64,000 nt of DNA, from assembly GCA_963762635.1 (NCBI GenBank), contig CAVXLQ010000013.1, forward strand, positions 124,001 through 188,000. Direction: 5' to 3'. Both the position numbers and the translations under genes were made by a program. The notes under the pieces were generated by a model. The model was not told where the DNA came from. It ran no database searches and saw only the letters and a list, made by a program, of their open reading frames with translations. Shown piece by piece: positions 51,143-60,056 of the stretch (positions are counted from its first letter, which is position 1; each line of letters starts with the position of its first letter). Source of the stretch: Tenggerimyces sp963762635 (lineage in GTDB: Bacteria; Actinomycetota; Actinomycetes; Propionibacteriales; Actinopolymorphaceae).

Positions 51143-51640
51143 ATGTCCGTTCCACCGCACGCCAAGGTGATCGCTCCGGAGGATGGCAAGACGCTGAAGC
51201 TGTTCGGCGTTCGGTTCAACTTCAAGATCGAGACCGCCGCCGCCGGGGGCAACCTCGCGCTGATGGAGGTCGAGATTCCTCCACACACGTTGGTGAAACC
51301 GCACAACCACACGCGCGAGGACGAGTACTCGCTGATCATGTCGGGCACCGTCGGCGTCCGCGTGGGCGACGACGTACAGGAAGCGACCGCCGGCTCGTAC
51401 CTCGTGAAGCCGCGCGGCATCCCGCACGCGATGTGGAACGCGGGCTCCGAACCGGCCAAGGTGATGGAGATCCTCTCGCCCGGCGGCATGGAGAAGTACT
51501 TCGAGGAGCTCGCCCCGATCCTCGCCCACGAAGGCGGAGCCGGCCCGGCGCAGTACTACGAGCTGGCGCAGAACTACGGCCTGACGATCCAGGACGACTG
51601 GATCGAGGGGCTGGAGACCACGTACGGCGTCAAGCTCTAG
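51143..51640 (+). CDS. Cupin-domain protein
   Basis: This 165-residue protein has a single cupin barrel with both metal motifs visible as KPHNHTREDEYSLIMSG (about 53-69) and a second motif ending GIPHAMWNAG (about 93-102). It may bind a metal and act on a small molecule or sense one. GAAGGAGAA precedes the ATG. It probably shares an mRNA with the DUF5995 gene, and its 3' end overlaps the convergent small gene by 4 nt. Confidence 0.87.
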   Translation: MSVPPHAKVIAPEDGKTLKLFGVRFNFKIETAAAGGNLALMEVEIPPHTLVKPHNHTREDEYSLIMSGTVGVRVGDDVQEATAGSYLVKPRGIPHAMWNAGSEPAKVMEILSPGGMEKYFEELAPILAHEGGAGPAQYYELAQNYGLTIQDDWIEGLETTYGVKL

Positions 51641-51924
51641 TTGTCGTCGACCAGCCGTCGGAGCTCGTCGTCGACGTCGGCGGTCGCGGCGCGCATCATG
51701 GCCGGCGTTTCGTCAGGGTGGAGGTGGCCGCGAACGACGAGGAACGTGCGAGTCTGCGTCCCGTCGGCCTGATCGACATTCGCCCACTTGCTGACGTCGA
51801 CGCGTTCGACGAGCGTCATCGTGCTGCCGTCACAGATGGCGAGCTCGATCTCCGACTCCAGCCCAGCCGGCAGCGCGTTGGCTTTCTCGACCAACCTGTC
51901 GACGAATTCCCTTACGGTATTCAC
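51637..51924 (-). CDS. Small hypothetical protein
   Basis: This 95-residue protein starts at the GTG at 51924 with AGGGG upstream. It has an N-terminal helix (TVREFVDRLVEKANALPAGL), a small beta sheet region and an acidic end (ATADVDDELRRLVDDN). I do not recognise it. It overlaps the cupin gene's end by 4 nt. Confidence 0.6.
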   Translation of the reverse strand: MNTVREFVDRLVEKANALPAGLESEIELAICDGSTMTLVERVDVSKWANVDQADGTQTRTFLVVRGHLHPDETPAMMRAATADVDDELRRLVDDN

Positions 51925-52031
51925 GATTCCCCTAGCACCCCAGCACGACCACCCGGCCCGGCGACCTATGTGCACCACCCTAGAGGGGCCTCAAGTAGGG
52001 ACCATCGGGGCCCCATGCCGCCCGGGCAGGG

Positions 52032-52520
52032 CTACTGCAGGCCGGCGCGGACCGAGGTGATGCGTTGGGTGTTGAAGCCGAGCCAGTGCATTCGGCCGAC
52101 GTAGCGGGCGTGTTCGACCTTTAGGCAGCGGTCCATGACCACCGTCAGGCCGCCGTCTTCGGCGATCTGCGCGCCTTCGGCGTTGATCACGCCGAACTGG
52201 CACCACAACACGCTGGCGCCGATCGCGACGGCCTCGCGAGCGATCCCCGGAAGAGCCGCGGGCGCGCGGAAGACGTTCACGACATCGACGGGCTCCGGGA
52301 CGTCGGCCAGGCTGGCGTACGACGTCGACTCGAGGATCGAGGAAGCGCGCGGGTTGACCGGGATCACGTGGTAGTCGTGCCGCTTGAGGTAGTACCCCAC
52401 GAAGTTGCTCGCCCGCAGCTCGTTGTCCGACAGCCCCACGATCGCGATCGTCTTCGCCGTATGGAGGACGCGCTGGATCGCCAAGGGGTCCTGGTAGCGG
52501 GCGAGGTCGAGGTCGGTCAC
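52032..52520 (-). CDS. CoA-binding (YccU-like) protein
   Basis: This 162-residue Rossmann-type protein of the CoA_binding_2 family has TIAIVGLSDNELRASNFVGY near the N-terminus and ASVLWCQFGVINAEGA with the conserved Trp/Gly turn. Its role is unclear across bacteria. It begins inside the stop codon of metY (4-nt overlap), which ties it to O-acetylhomoserine sulfhydrylation, perhaps as a CoA or acyl-CoA sensor. Confidence 0.9.
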   Translation of the reverse strand: MTDLDLARYQDPLAIQRVLHTAKTIAIVGLSDNELRASNFVGYYLKRHDYHVIPVNPRASSILESTSYASLADVPEPVDVVNVFRAPAALPGIAREAVAIGASVLWCQFGVINAEGAQIAEDGGLTVVMDRCLKVEHARYVGRMHWLGFNTQRITSVRAGLQ

Positions 52521-53830
52521 GTCGTCAGACCCTTCTCCACATAGGCGAAACCCTGCGACAGATCCCAGAGCAGATCGTCGACCGACTCCGTCCCCACCGA
52601 CAGCCGCACCGTCCCGGGCCCCACGCCAGCGGCGGCGAGCTCGGCGTCGCTCAGCTGGCGATGTGTCGTACTCGCCGGATGGATGATCAGGCTCTTCGCG
52701 TCACCCACGTTCGCCAGGTGCGACCACAAGCTCACGCCGCGGATGAGGTCCTGCCCGCCCTGGCGACCACCGGCGCAGTCGAACGAGAAGACCGCCCCGG
52801 CACCGCCCGGCAGGTACTTCTCCACCAGCGGCCGGTACGGACTCGAAGGCAGGCCCGCGTACGTCACGTTCGAAGCCAGCGAGTGCGACTCCAGGAACGC
52901 GGCCACCACCGCCGCGTTCTCCACGTGCCGTTGCATCCGCAGCGACAACGTCTCCAAGCCCTGCAAGAACAAGAACGCGTTGAACGGCGACAAAGCCCCA
53001 CCGAGATCCCGCAACGTCTCGGCCCGCAACTTCATCAGATAGCCGTACGTGCCGAACGTCTCGTGGAACTGCAACCCGTGGTATGCCGGCGAAGGATCCG
53101 CAACCACCGGGAAGCGCCCGTTCGACCAGTCGAAGGTCCCAGCCTCGACGACCACACCACCGATGCTCGTCCCGTGCCCGCCGATGAACTTCGTCGCCGA
53201 GTGGACCACGATGTCCGCGCCCCACTCGATCGGCCTGCAGAGGTACGGCGTCGCGAACGTGTTGTCCACGATCAACGGCAGCGCGTGCTCGTGCGCGATC
53301 GACGCCAAGGTCTCGATGTCCAGCACGTTCCCGCCGGGGTTGCCGATCGTCTCGCCGAAGAACGCCTTCGTGTTCTCGCGAACAGCCGAACGCCAGGCGT
53401 CGGCGGAGTCCGGATCGACCCAGGTCAGCTCGACGTTCATCTTCCGCAGCAGGTGCTTGAACTGGTTGACCGTCCCGCCGTACAAGGCCGACGACGAGAC
53501 GACGTGGTCACCGGGCTGCAGCAACGTGAACAGAGCGGCAGCCTGCGCGGCGATCCCGCTGGCGAACGCCACCCCGCCAGCGCCACCCTCGAGGTTGGCG
53601 ACTCGCTCCTCGAAGACCGCGACGGTCGGGTTCATGATCCGCGAGTACGTGTTGCCGTACTCCTGCAGGTTGAAGTACGCGGCCGCCGACTCCGGGTCCT
53701 CGAACACGTAGCTGGTCGTCTGGAAGATCGGCACCGCCCGCGCACCCGTGTTCGGGTCGGGTCGCTGCCCGGCATGCAGTTGCCGAGTCTCGAACCCGAA
53801 CGCGCGGTCTTGTTCGACGCGGTCGTTCAC
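52517..53830 (-). CDS. metY: O-acetylhomoserine aminocarboxypropyltransferase (sulfhydrylase)
   Basis: This 437-residue PLP enzyme of the Cys/Met metabolism family makes homocysteine from O-acetylhomoserine and sulfide. The PLP lysine is in VVHSATKFIGGHG near residue 210. FETRQLHAGQRPDPNTGARA at the start and the NYSPSP-free form of the C-terminus (GTVRLSVGTESVDDLLWDL) fit MetY rather than MetB. It lies between metX and the CoA-binding gene with 4-nt overlaps on both sides. Confidence 0.95.
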   Translation of the reverse strand: MNDRVEQDRAFGFETRQLHAGQRPDPNTGARAVPIFQTTSYVFEDPESAAAYFNLQEYGNTYSRIMNPTVAVFEERVANLEGGAGGVAFASGIAAQAAALFTLLQPGDHVVSSSALYGGTVNQFKHLLRKMNVELTWVDPDSADAWRSAVRENTKAFFGETIGNPGGNVLDIETLASIAHEHALPLIVDNTFATPYLCRPIEWGADIVVHSATKFIGGHGTSIGGVVVEAGTFDWSNGRFPVVADPSPAYHGLQFHETFGTYGYLMKLRAETLRDLGGALSPFNAFLFLQGLETLSLRMQRHVENAAVVAAFLESHSLASNVTYAGLPSSPYRPLVEKYLPGGAGAVFSFDCAGGRQGGQDLIRGVSLWSHLANVGDAKSLIIHPASTTHRQLSDAELAAAGVGPGTVRLSVGTESVDDLLWDLSQGFAYVEKGLTT

Positions 53831-55035
53831 GAAGGCTCCTCCAGGAAACGACGGATGATCGGGGTCTGCCGGGCTTCCTCGAGCAGGAAGCAGTCATGCC
53901 CGTACGGCGCGTCGATCACCTGGAGCTCGACCGGTTTGCCCAACGTACGAAGGGCTTCCGCGATCTCCGCCGACGCCGACGGCGGGTACAGCCAGTCGGA
54001 GCTGAACGCGATCAGCAACGTCCGTGCGGCGACGGGGTCGAGTGCCCGCACGAGAGAGCCTCCGCCGTACTGCCGCGCGAGGTCGAAGTAGGTCAACGCG
54101 CGCGAGGTATAGAGGTAGGTGTTGGCGTCGAAGCGCTTGACGAAAGATGCCGCCTGGTAGCGCAGGTAGCTCTCGACCTCGTACTCCGGCTCGGTCAACG
54201 TGTAGCGGATGTCGTCCGCGAACTGCAGCCGCCGGCCGAACTTGTCGTCCAGTGCGGGTGCCGACAGGTACGTGATGTGGCCGACCATCCGCGCGATCCC
54301 CATCCCAGCCGAAGGCGCGGCGCCGGTGCCGTAGTAGTGCCCGCCCTGCCAGTCCGGGTCGCGCATGATCGCGTCGCGGGCGATCGCGTTCCACGCCACC
54401 CCCTGCGGCTGCAGCGCATGCGTGCTGGCGATCGAGACCACCGCGTCGACCTGGTCCGGGTACGAGACCGCCCACTCCAACGCCTGCATGCCGCCGAGCG
54501 ACCCGCCCGTCACCGCCGCGAGCCGGGCGATGCCGAGCTCGTCCAAAAAGGCCCGTTCGACCCGGACCATGTCGGCGACCGTGATCACCGGAAAGTCCGA
54601 TCCGTACGGCTTCCCGGTCGACGGGTCGACCGACGACGGCCCGGTCGTCCCGCGGCAGCCGCCGAGCAGGTTCGTCGAGACGACGAAGAACCGGTCGGTG
54701 TCGAACGCCTTGCCCGGCCCGATCATCCCGTCCCACCAGCCGAGCGCCTTGCCCGCGGAGCCGTCGCGGTCCTCCGCGCCGAAGCCGTCCCGCGTACTCG
54801 CCTCGGCGGACGGAGCCGCGGCGAACCCGGCAGCGTGCGCGTCCCCGCTGAGCGCGTGGCAGACCAGGATCACGTTGTCGCGTTCGGGTGCGAGCGTCCC
54901 GTACGTCTCGTATGCCACCCGCACCGGATGCAGCTCGCGCCCACAATCGAGGCGAACCGGACTCGGGAGGTCGAGGTAGCGTGTCTCGACCACGCCGGCC
55001 GAGCCAGCTGCGAGCGTCGAGCCAGGCGTTACCAC
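53827..55035 (-). CDS. metX: Homoserine O-acetyltransferase
   Basis: This 402-residue alpha/beta-hydrolase-fold acyltransferase acetylates homoserine for methionine synthesis. The nucleophile is in TGGSLGGMQALEWA near residues 176-189, and the C-terminal APYGHDCFLLE holds the catalytic His, with Asp in AFSSDWLYPP. The GTG at 55035 is the best start I can see; no strong ribosome site precedes it. It heads the metX-metY-CoA-binding operon and is divergent from an OsmC gene. Confidence 0.95.
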   Translation of the reverse strand: MVTPGSTLAAGSAGVVETRYLDLPSPVRLDCGRELHPVRVAYETYGTLAPERDNVILVCHALSGDAHAAGFAAAPSAEASTRDGFGAEDRDGSAGKALGWWDGMIGPGKAFDTDRFFVVSTNLLGGCRGTTGPSSVDPSTGKPYGSDFPVITVADMVRVERAFLDELGIARLAAVTGGSLGGMQALEWAVSYPDQVDAVVSIASTHALQPQGVAWNAIARDAIMRDPDWQGGHYYGTGAAPSAGMGIARMVGHITYLSAPALDDKFGRRLQFADDIRYTLTEPEYEVESYLRYQAASFVKRFDANTYLYTSRALTYFDLARQYGGGSLVRALDPVAARTLLIAFSSDWLYPPSASAEIAEALRTLGKPVELQVIDAPYGHDCFLLEEARQTPIIRRFLEEPS

Positions 55036-55057
55036 GAAACCGAGCGTAGCCGGGATC

Positions 55058-55075
55058 GGAATTCTCTATCATTCC
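55058..55075. promoter_or_regulatory. Inverted repeat between metX and the OsmC gene
   Basis: GGAATTCTCTATCATTCC has GGAAT/ATTCC arms and lies in the 99-bp divergent region 23-40 bp upstream of metX. It could be an operator for methionine or redox control. I see no SAM riboswitch there. Confidence 0.3.
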
Positions 55076-55134
55076 AACGGGACTACGGGCGGTCGGGCGT
55101 GACCACGTACAGCCGGGAGAGAGGCACCAGCAAC

Positions 55135-55683
55135 ATGACCACGGTAGTCAATGGAGTCAACGTTCAGGCGCTACTCGACGCGCGCGAGGTATTGAAGGGC
55201 GCGCCGGAAGCCGCCCAGTTCACCTGGCGGGCGTCTTCGAAGTGGCAGCACGGCGTGCACAGCACCACCTCGGTTCAGCAGTACTTCGGCCTCGGCGCGG
55301 AGCAGAACCACAAGGAGGACCGGACCTTCGACGCCGACCACCCCGAGACCTTCGCGGCGACCGACAACGGCATCACGCCGATCGAGTACCTGCTCGTGGG
55401 CCTGGCCAGCTGCCTCACGGCCGGCGTCGCCTCCGTCGCGCAGAACCGCGGCATCCAGCTGCGTTCGGTCGAGTCGACGGTCGAGGGCAACCACGACATC
55501 CGCGGCATCTTGGGCGTCGACACCGACGTACGTAACGGCTTCAACAACGTCAAGGTGACCTTCACGATCGACGCCGACGCGTCGAAGGAGGACATCGAGG
55601 CGATCGTCGCCCAGTCGCAGAAGCGTTCCGCGGTGTTCGACGCGCTCACGAACCCGACGGACGTCACGGTCGAGGTCGCCTGA
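55135..55683 (+). CDS. OsmC/Ohr-family protein
   Basis: This 182-residue OsmC-fold protein has one conserved cysteine in LLVGLASCLTAGVASVAQ near residues 88-105; the Glu and distal motif also fit the family. Members reduce organic hydroperoxides. GGGAGAGAGG precedes the ATG. The stop codon overlaps the apparent start of the flavin monooxygenase gene, so both are one unit. Confidence 0.9.
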   Translation: MTTVVNGVNVQALLDAREVLKGAPEAAQFTWRASSKWQHGVHSTTSVQQYFGLGAEQNHKEDRTFDADHPETFAATDNGITPIEYLLVGLASCLTAGVASVAQNRGIQLRSVESTVEGNHDIRGILGVDTDVRNGFNNVKVTFTIDADASKEDIEAIVAQSQKRSAVFDALTNPTDVTVEVA

Positions 55684-56918
55684 TCGAACACGTCACCACC
55701 GTCGTCATCGGGGCCGGCCATGCCGGCCTCGCCGCCAGCCACTTCCTCAGCGAGGCCGCGCTCGACCACGTCGTGCTCGAGCGCGGTGAGGTGGCCAACT
55801 CGTGGCGACGGGAACGCTGGGACTCGCTGCGCCTGCTCACGCCCAACTGGCAGTGCCGCCTCCCGGGCTTGAGCTACGACGGTCCGGATCCGGACGGCTA
55901 TCTGACGTCGGGCGACGTGGTCGACTTCGTCGAGCGGTTCGCCGCGAACGTCCGCGCACCCGTCCGGACCGGGACGAACGTCACGTCGCTCCGACGCATG
56001 TCCTCCTCCGACGGCTACCTGGTGGTGACCGACCGCGGCGAGCTCCGCTGCCGGACGGTCGTGATCGCGAGCGGCGCCTGCAACCAGCCGGCGGTGCCTG
56101 CTCTTCGCGAGGCGGTGCCTTCCTCTGTCGAGCAAGTGACGCCGTTCGACTACCGGTCGCCTTCGAAGCTCGCGGACGGTGGCGTGCTGGTCGTGGGCGC
56201 TTCGGCGACCGGTGTCCAGCTGGCCGCCGAGATCGCCCGGTCGGGGCGGCCGGTGACGTTGTCGGTGGGCGAGCACGTACGGCTGCCCCGGCTCTACCGC
56301 GGCCGGGACGTGCTGTGGTGGATGGACGCTTCGGGCGTGTGGGACCAGCGGTACGACGAGGTCGACGACCTCACCCGCGCGCGCCGGCTGCCGTCGCCGC
56401 AGCTGGTCGGAACGCCGGAACGGTCGACACTCGACCTCAACGCGTTGTCGTCCCTGGGTGTGCGGCTGGTCGGACGGTGGGCGATGGTGCGCGACGGCTC
56501 GGCTCTGTTCTCGGGCGGGCTGCGGAACGTGTTCTCGCTGGCCGATCTGAAGATGGCGCGGCTGCTGGGGACGTTCGACGAGTGGGCTCTTGCTCGCGGC
56601 GTCTCCGACGTCGACGGGCCGGAGCGCTTCGAACCGACGCGCGTACCCGACCAGACGCGGCTGCAGCTCGACCTCCGTGGCGGCGAGATCCGCACGATCG
56701 TGTGGGCGACGGGCTTCCGGCCGGACTACAGCTGGCTCGACGTTCCGGTCGTGGACCCGAAGGGCCACCTGCGGCACGATGGCGGCGTGGTCGACAGCCC
56801 CGGCCTGTACGCGTTGGGCCTGCCCGTCCTGCGGCGGCGGAAGTCGACGTTCATCCACGGCATCGAGGACGACGCCCGCGACGTGATCAGCCACCTCGCC
56901 TCGGACCTGGCCACCTGA
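55680..56918 (+). CDS. FAD-dependent monooxygenase-like protein (CzcO type)
   Basis: The protein has two Rossmann motifs, VVIGAGHAGLAASHF near residue 8-22 and VLVVGASATGVQLAAEIA near 170-187, and the C-terminal IVWATGFRPDYSWL, as in flavin-containing and Baeyer-Villiger-type monooxygenases (about 412 residues). No ATG, GTG or TTG lies before the first Rossmann motif in this frame; the first ATG (55773) would remove the FAD site. The only codon that fits is CTG at 55680, which overlaps the OsmC stop as CTGA, or the ATC that follows. I annotate CTG and mark it uncertain. Confidence 0.82.
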   Translation: MIEHVTTVVIGAGHAGLAASHFLSEAALDHVVLERGEVANSWRRERWDSLRLLTPNWQCRLPGLSYDGPDPDGYLTSGDVVDFVERFAANVRAPVRTGTNVTSLRRMSSSDGYLVVTDRGELRCRTVVIASGACNQPAVPALREAVPSSVEQVTPFDYRSPSKLADGGVLVVGASATGVQLAAEIARSGRPVTLSVGEHVRLPRLYRGRDVLWWMDASGVWDQRYDEVDDLTRARRLPSPQLVGTPERSTLDLNALSSLGVRLVGRWAMVRDGSALFSGGLRNVFSLADLKMARLLGTFDEWALARGVSDVDGPERFEPTRVPDQTRLQLDLRGGEIRTIVWATGFRPDYSWLDVPVVDPKGHLRHDGGVVDSPGLYALGLPVLRRRKSTFIHGIEDDARDVISHLASDLAT

Positions 56919-57094
56919 GCCGTCGGTCAGTTCGGATCGACGCCTCTGCATGGACCGCGACGGGACCGCGCTGGTCCGCCCGGACGGCCAGAGCGTCGCG
57001 AAGTTCGCCGGGGGATCTGCCAGATCCGGTCATCGCCCTCGCCAAAGCGGCCCACACCTTGACGTCCTCGGAGCCCGCTTCCTACGTTGGCTAG

Positions 57095-57106
57095 TACAAC
57101 GTTATA
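57095..57106. promoter_or_regulatory. LacI-type operator before the GH67-like gene
   Basis: TACAACGTTATA is symmetric at 10 of 12 positions around AACGTT, the typical centre of actinobacterial LacI-family operators, 47 nt before the ATG. No LacI gene is present in the window. Confidence 0.5.
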
Positions 57107-57152
57107 GAAGCCAGCCGGCGTGGAAAATCGTCGGCTGACGGGAGGCTCGACG

Positions 57153-60014
57153 ATGGATGCGAAGTGGACGCGCCGGCGGCTCCTCGCCACCAGTGCGGCG
57201 GTCGCGGCAGGCACGTACCTCGTGGATCAGCAGGCGGCGTGGGCCGCGCTGACGACGCAAGGTGACGAGGACGGGCACGAGCTCTGGCTGCGCTACCGAG
57301 AGGTCGACCAACCCAGGTTGCTGGCGTCCTACAGGCGAGCCTTCACGCAGGTCGTCAAGGCCGAGGACGATGGCGTGCTCGCCTCGGCGCAGGAAGAGCT
57401 CGTCCGTGGGCTGTCCGGCCTGCTGGGCAGAACGATCGGCGTCGTCAACACCCCGACCAGGAGCGGCGCGGTCGTCCTCGGCACGCCCGAGTCCTCGCCG
57501 ATCGTTCGCGACCACGCCCCGAAGGCCGAGCTGGAGAAGCTCGGCCCCGAAGGCTACGTCGTACGTCGCGCGCGCGTCGGCAAGGTCGACGTGGTGCTGA
57601 TCGCGAGCATTGGTGAGCGCGGCGTGCTGTACGGCGCGTTCCATCTGTTGCGACTCCTGCAGACGCAGCGCAGCGTCGACAAGCTCGACCTCGCGGAACG
57701 CCCCGCCAACCCGATGAGGCTCGTCAACCACTGGGACAACCTCGACGGAAGCGTCGAACGTGGCTACGCGGGCACGTCGATCTTCCACTGGTACGACCTG
57801 CCGGAGATCAAGCCGCACTACCTCCAGTACGCCCGCGCGATGGCCTCGGTCGGGATCAACGCGGCGGTCGTCAACAACGTCAACGCCAACGCGGAGTTCC
57901 TGTCCAGCGAGATGATCCAGAAGCTGGCGCCACTGGCGGACACCTTGCGGGCTTGGGGAATCCGGCTTCAGCTGTCCGCCAACTTTGCCAGCCCCATGGT
58001 GCTTGGCGGGTTGGAGACCGCGGACCCGTTCGACCCCGCCGTGCGTACGTGGTGGCGGGACAAGGCGACCGAGATCTACGAGCACATCCCCGACTTCGGC
58101 GGCTTCCTCGTCAAGGCGAACTCCGAGGGCCAGCCCGGACCGGTGGACTACGGCCGCACCCATGCCGACGGCGCCAACCTGCTCGCCGAAGCGCTCGAGC
58201 CGCACGGCGGAATCGTCATCTGGCGGGCGTTCGTCTGGCACGGCGCGGAGACGTGGGCGGACGAGGCGTTCGAGACGTTCCAGCCGCTCGACGGCGCGTT
58301 CGCCGACAATGCCATGGTCCAGATCAAGAACGGTCCCATCGACTTCCAGGTGCGCGAGCCGGCTCATCCGCTGTTCGGCGCGCTTCCCAAGACGAACTCG
58401 ATGATGGAGCTGCAGGTCACGCAGGAGTACACCGGTCAGTCCACCCACCTGTGTTACGCGGTGCCGTTGTGGAAGGAGGTCTACGACTTCGACACCCACG
58501 GCGCAGGCGTAGGGACGACCGTCGCCGATGTCGTTGGTGGCAAGGCCTTCGCCTACAGCCACAGCGGCGTCGCGGGCGTCATGAACTTCGGCTCGTCGAC
58601 GAACTGGACGGGCCACCACCTGGCCACCGCCAACACCCATGGTTTCGGCCGGCTGGCTTGGAATCCGGGGCTCGACGCGGACCAGATCGCGGACGAGTGG
58701 GTCCGTAGTACGTTCGGATCGCATCCCCAGCTGGTCAAGGTCCTGACCGGGATGCTGTTGCACTCGCGGGAGATCTACGAGTCGTACAACTCCCCGCTCG
58801 GCGCAGGCTTCGTCCAGGGCGGCGGCGACCACCTCGACCCGTGCGCGAAGTGCAACGAGCCGTGGCACCAGTCAGATGCCGAGGGCGTGGGCTTCGACCG
58901 TACGGTCGCGACAGGCACGGGAACGACCGGGCACTACCACCCGCCGGTAACGGACCTGTTCGAGTCCTTGAGCAAGTGCCCGGACGAGCTGCTGCTGTTC
59001 TTCCACCATGTGCCGTACTCGCACCGCCTGCACTCCGGTAAGACGGTGATCCAGCACATCTACGACTCGCACTTCTCGGGTCTGGAGAACGCCTCCCGCC
59101 TGCGCTCGCTCTGGCAGTCGCTACGGAAGCACGTGGATCCGCGGCGGCACCGCGAGGTGCTCGAGAGGTTCGATCGGCAGGTCGCCCACGCACGGCAGTG
59201 GCGGGACGTGTTGGTGTCGTACTGGTTCGCCAAGAGCCGGGTCCTCGACCAGAAACGGTCTTGGGTTCAGGCACAGTTCGCGCAGATGTGGACGGTGCTC
59301 CACGAGGATTCGCCCGCCCCGCTGGAGTTCTCGGTCGCCAACGCCACCACGGCCGACCTGGAGCTCACCGTCGCGGTGGACGTTCCGGCCGGCTGGACGA
59401 GCGCTTCGACGAAGGTCGCCGTTCCGTCGCGCGGCCTGCAGGAGGTCTCCTTGGCTGTCCAGCCAGGTGGGGTACCGGGGTCGTTCCTCCTCGGCATGCG
59501 GACGGACGCGAAGAAGGAGGTCCTCGTCGATCCGATCGAGGTCCTCACCACCCCCGCCGCTTCCAAGTGCGTGCTGGCGTTGGACGCCGGTACGGCAACG
59601 AGCCCGCTGCACGACGGCTACCGCCGGCTCACCCCGGCCGACACCTGGAAGCCGGACGTCGGCTACGGCTGGGTGGGCACCGCGCCGGAGTCGCGCGACC
59701 GGACGGGAAACACGGACGCGCTGCTGCGGGACTTCGTCAACGACAACGCGGCCAGCACGTTGCGTGTCGCCGTACCAGCTGGTGCGCACGACGCGTACCT
59801 GCTGGTGGGTGACGCGGACGTTCGCTCGTTCGCCACGTACGTCCGCGTGGACGGCAAGCTCATCGACGAGAGCCCGTTCCTGTTCCGCAACGAGTACTCC
59901 TGGCTCCACGTCCCCTTGGACGGCGGCACGACCGGACGGGAGATCGACCTCGAGCTGTCCAGCGCCCCCAACGAGCACTGGCACCTCGTCGCCCTTGCCC
60001 TCATAGCAAGCTGA
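57153..60014 (+). CDS. Tat-exported GH67-like alpha-glucuronidase
   Basis: This 953-residue protein has a twin-arginine signal (WTRRRLLATSAAVAAGTYLV) followed by a GH67 N-terminal domain and TIM barrel: LRLVNHWDNLDGSVERGY-like sequence at about 190-210, GFLVKANSEGQPGPVDYG near 313-330, and TNSMMELQVTQEYTGQSTHL near 424-443. GH67 enzymes remove 4-O-methylglucuronic acid from xylan fragments. The family is normally about 700 residues and cytoplasmic or secreted; here about 250 extra residues form two beta domains at the C-terminus. GGGAGG precedes the ATG. A LacI-like operator lies upstream. Confidence 0.87.
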   Translation: MDAKWTRRRLLATSAAVAAGTYLVDQQAAWAALTTQGDEDGHELWLRYREVDQPRLLASYRRAFTQVVKAEDDGVLASAQEELVRGLSGLLGRTIGVVNTPTRSGAVVLGTPESSPIVRDHAPKAELEKLGPEGYVVRRARVGKVDVVLIASIGERGVLYGAFHLLRLLQTQRSVDKLDLAERPANPMRLVNHWDNLDGSVERGYAGTSIFHWYDLPEIKPHYLQYARAMASVGINAAVVNNVNANAEFLSSEMIQKLAPLADTLRAWGIRLQLSANFASPMVLGGLETADPFDPAVRTWWRDKATEIYEHIPDFGGFLVKANSEGQPGPVDYGRTHADGANLLAEALEPHGGIVIWRAFVWHGAETWADEAFETFQPLDGAFADNAMVQIKNGPIDFQVREPAHPLFGALPKTNSMMELQVTQEYTGQSTHLCYAVPLWKEVYDFDTHGAGVGTTVADVVGGKAFAYSHSGVAGVMNFGSSTNWTGHHLATANTHGFGRLAWNPGLDADQIADEWVRSTFGSHPQLVKVLTGMLLHSREIYESYNSPLGAGFVQGGGDHLDPCAKCNEPWHQSDAEGVGFDRTVATGTGTTGHYHPPVTDLFESLSKCPDELLLFFHHVPYSHRLHSGKTVIQHIYDSHFSGLENASRLRSLWQSLRKHVDPRRHREVLERFDRQVAHARQWRDVLVSYWFAKSRVLDQKRSWVQAQFAQMWTVLHEDSPAPLEFSVANATTADLELTVAVDVPAGWTSASTKVAVPSRGLQEVSLAVQPGGVPGSFLLGMRTDAKKEVLVDPIEVLTTPAASKCVLALDAGTATSPLHDGYRRLTPADTWKPDVGYGWVGTAPESRDRTGNTDALLRDFVNDNAASTLRVAVPAGAHDAYLLVGDADVRSFATYVRVDGKLIDESPFLFRNEYSWLHVPLDGGTTGREIDLELSSAPNEHWHLVALALIAS

Positions 60015-60043
60015 GGGCGGCGGTGCTGCTCGCGCCGCCGCCC
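60015..60043. terminator. Bidirectional terminator between the GH67-like and Agd3-like genes
   Basis: GGGCGGCGG (60015-60023) and CCGCCGCCC (60035-60043) form a 9-bp GC stem immediately after the GH67 stop and 14 bases past the stop of the convergent gene. Confidence 0.75.
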
Positions 60044-60056
60044 GGAGCCTAGACGC

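Noticed and set aside
53896..55134. A long plus-strand extension of the OsmC reading frame antisense to metX
   Set aside because: OsmC similarity and a good ribosome site begin at 55135; the extension has shadow composition.
55036..55134. A SAM riboswitch upstream of metX
   Set aside because: The region is only 99 bp and lacks the conserved kink-turn and pseudoknot pattern of SAM-I or the compact SAM-II motif.
56919..57152. A short plus-strand frame at 56950-57138
   Set aside because: It crosses the LacI-like operator and promoter of the GH67-like gene and shows no similarity or ribosome site.
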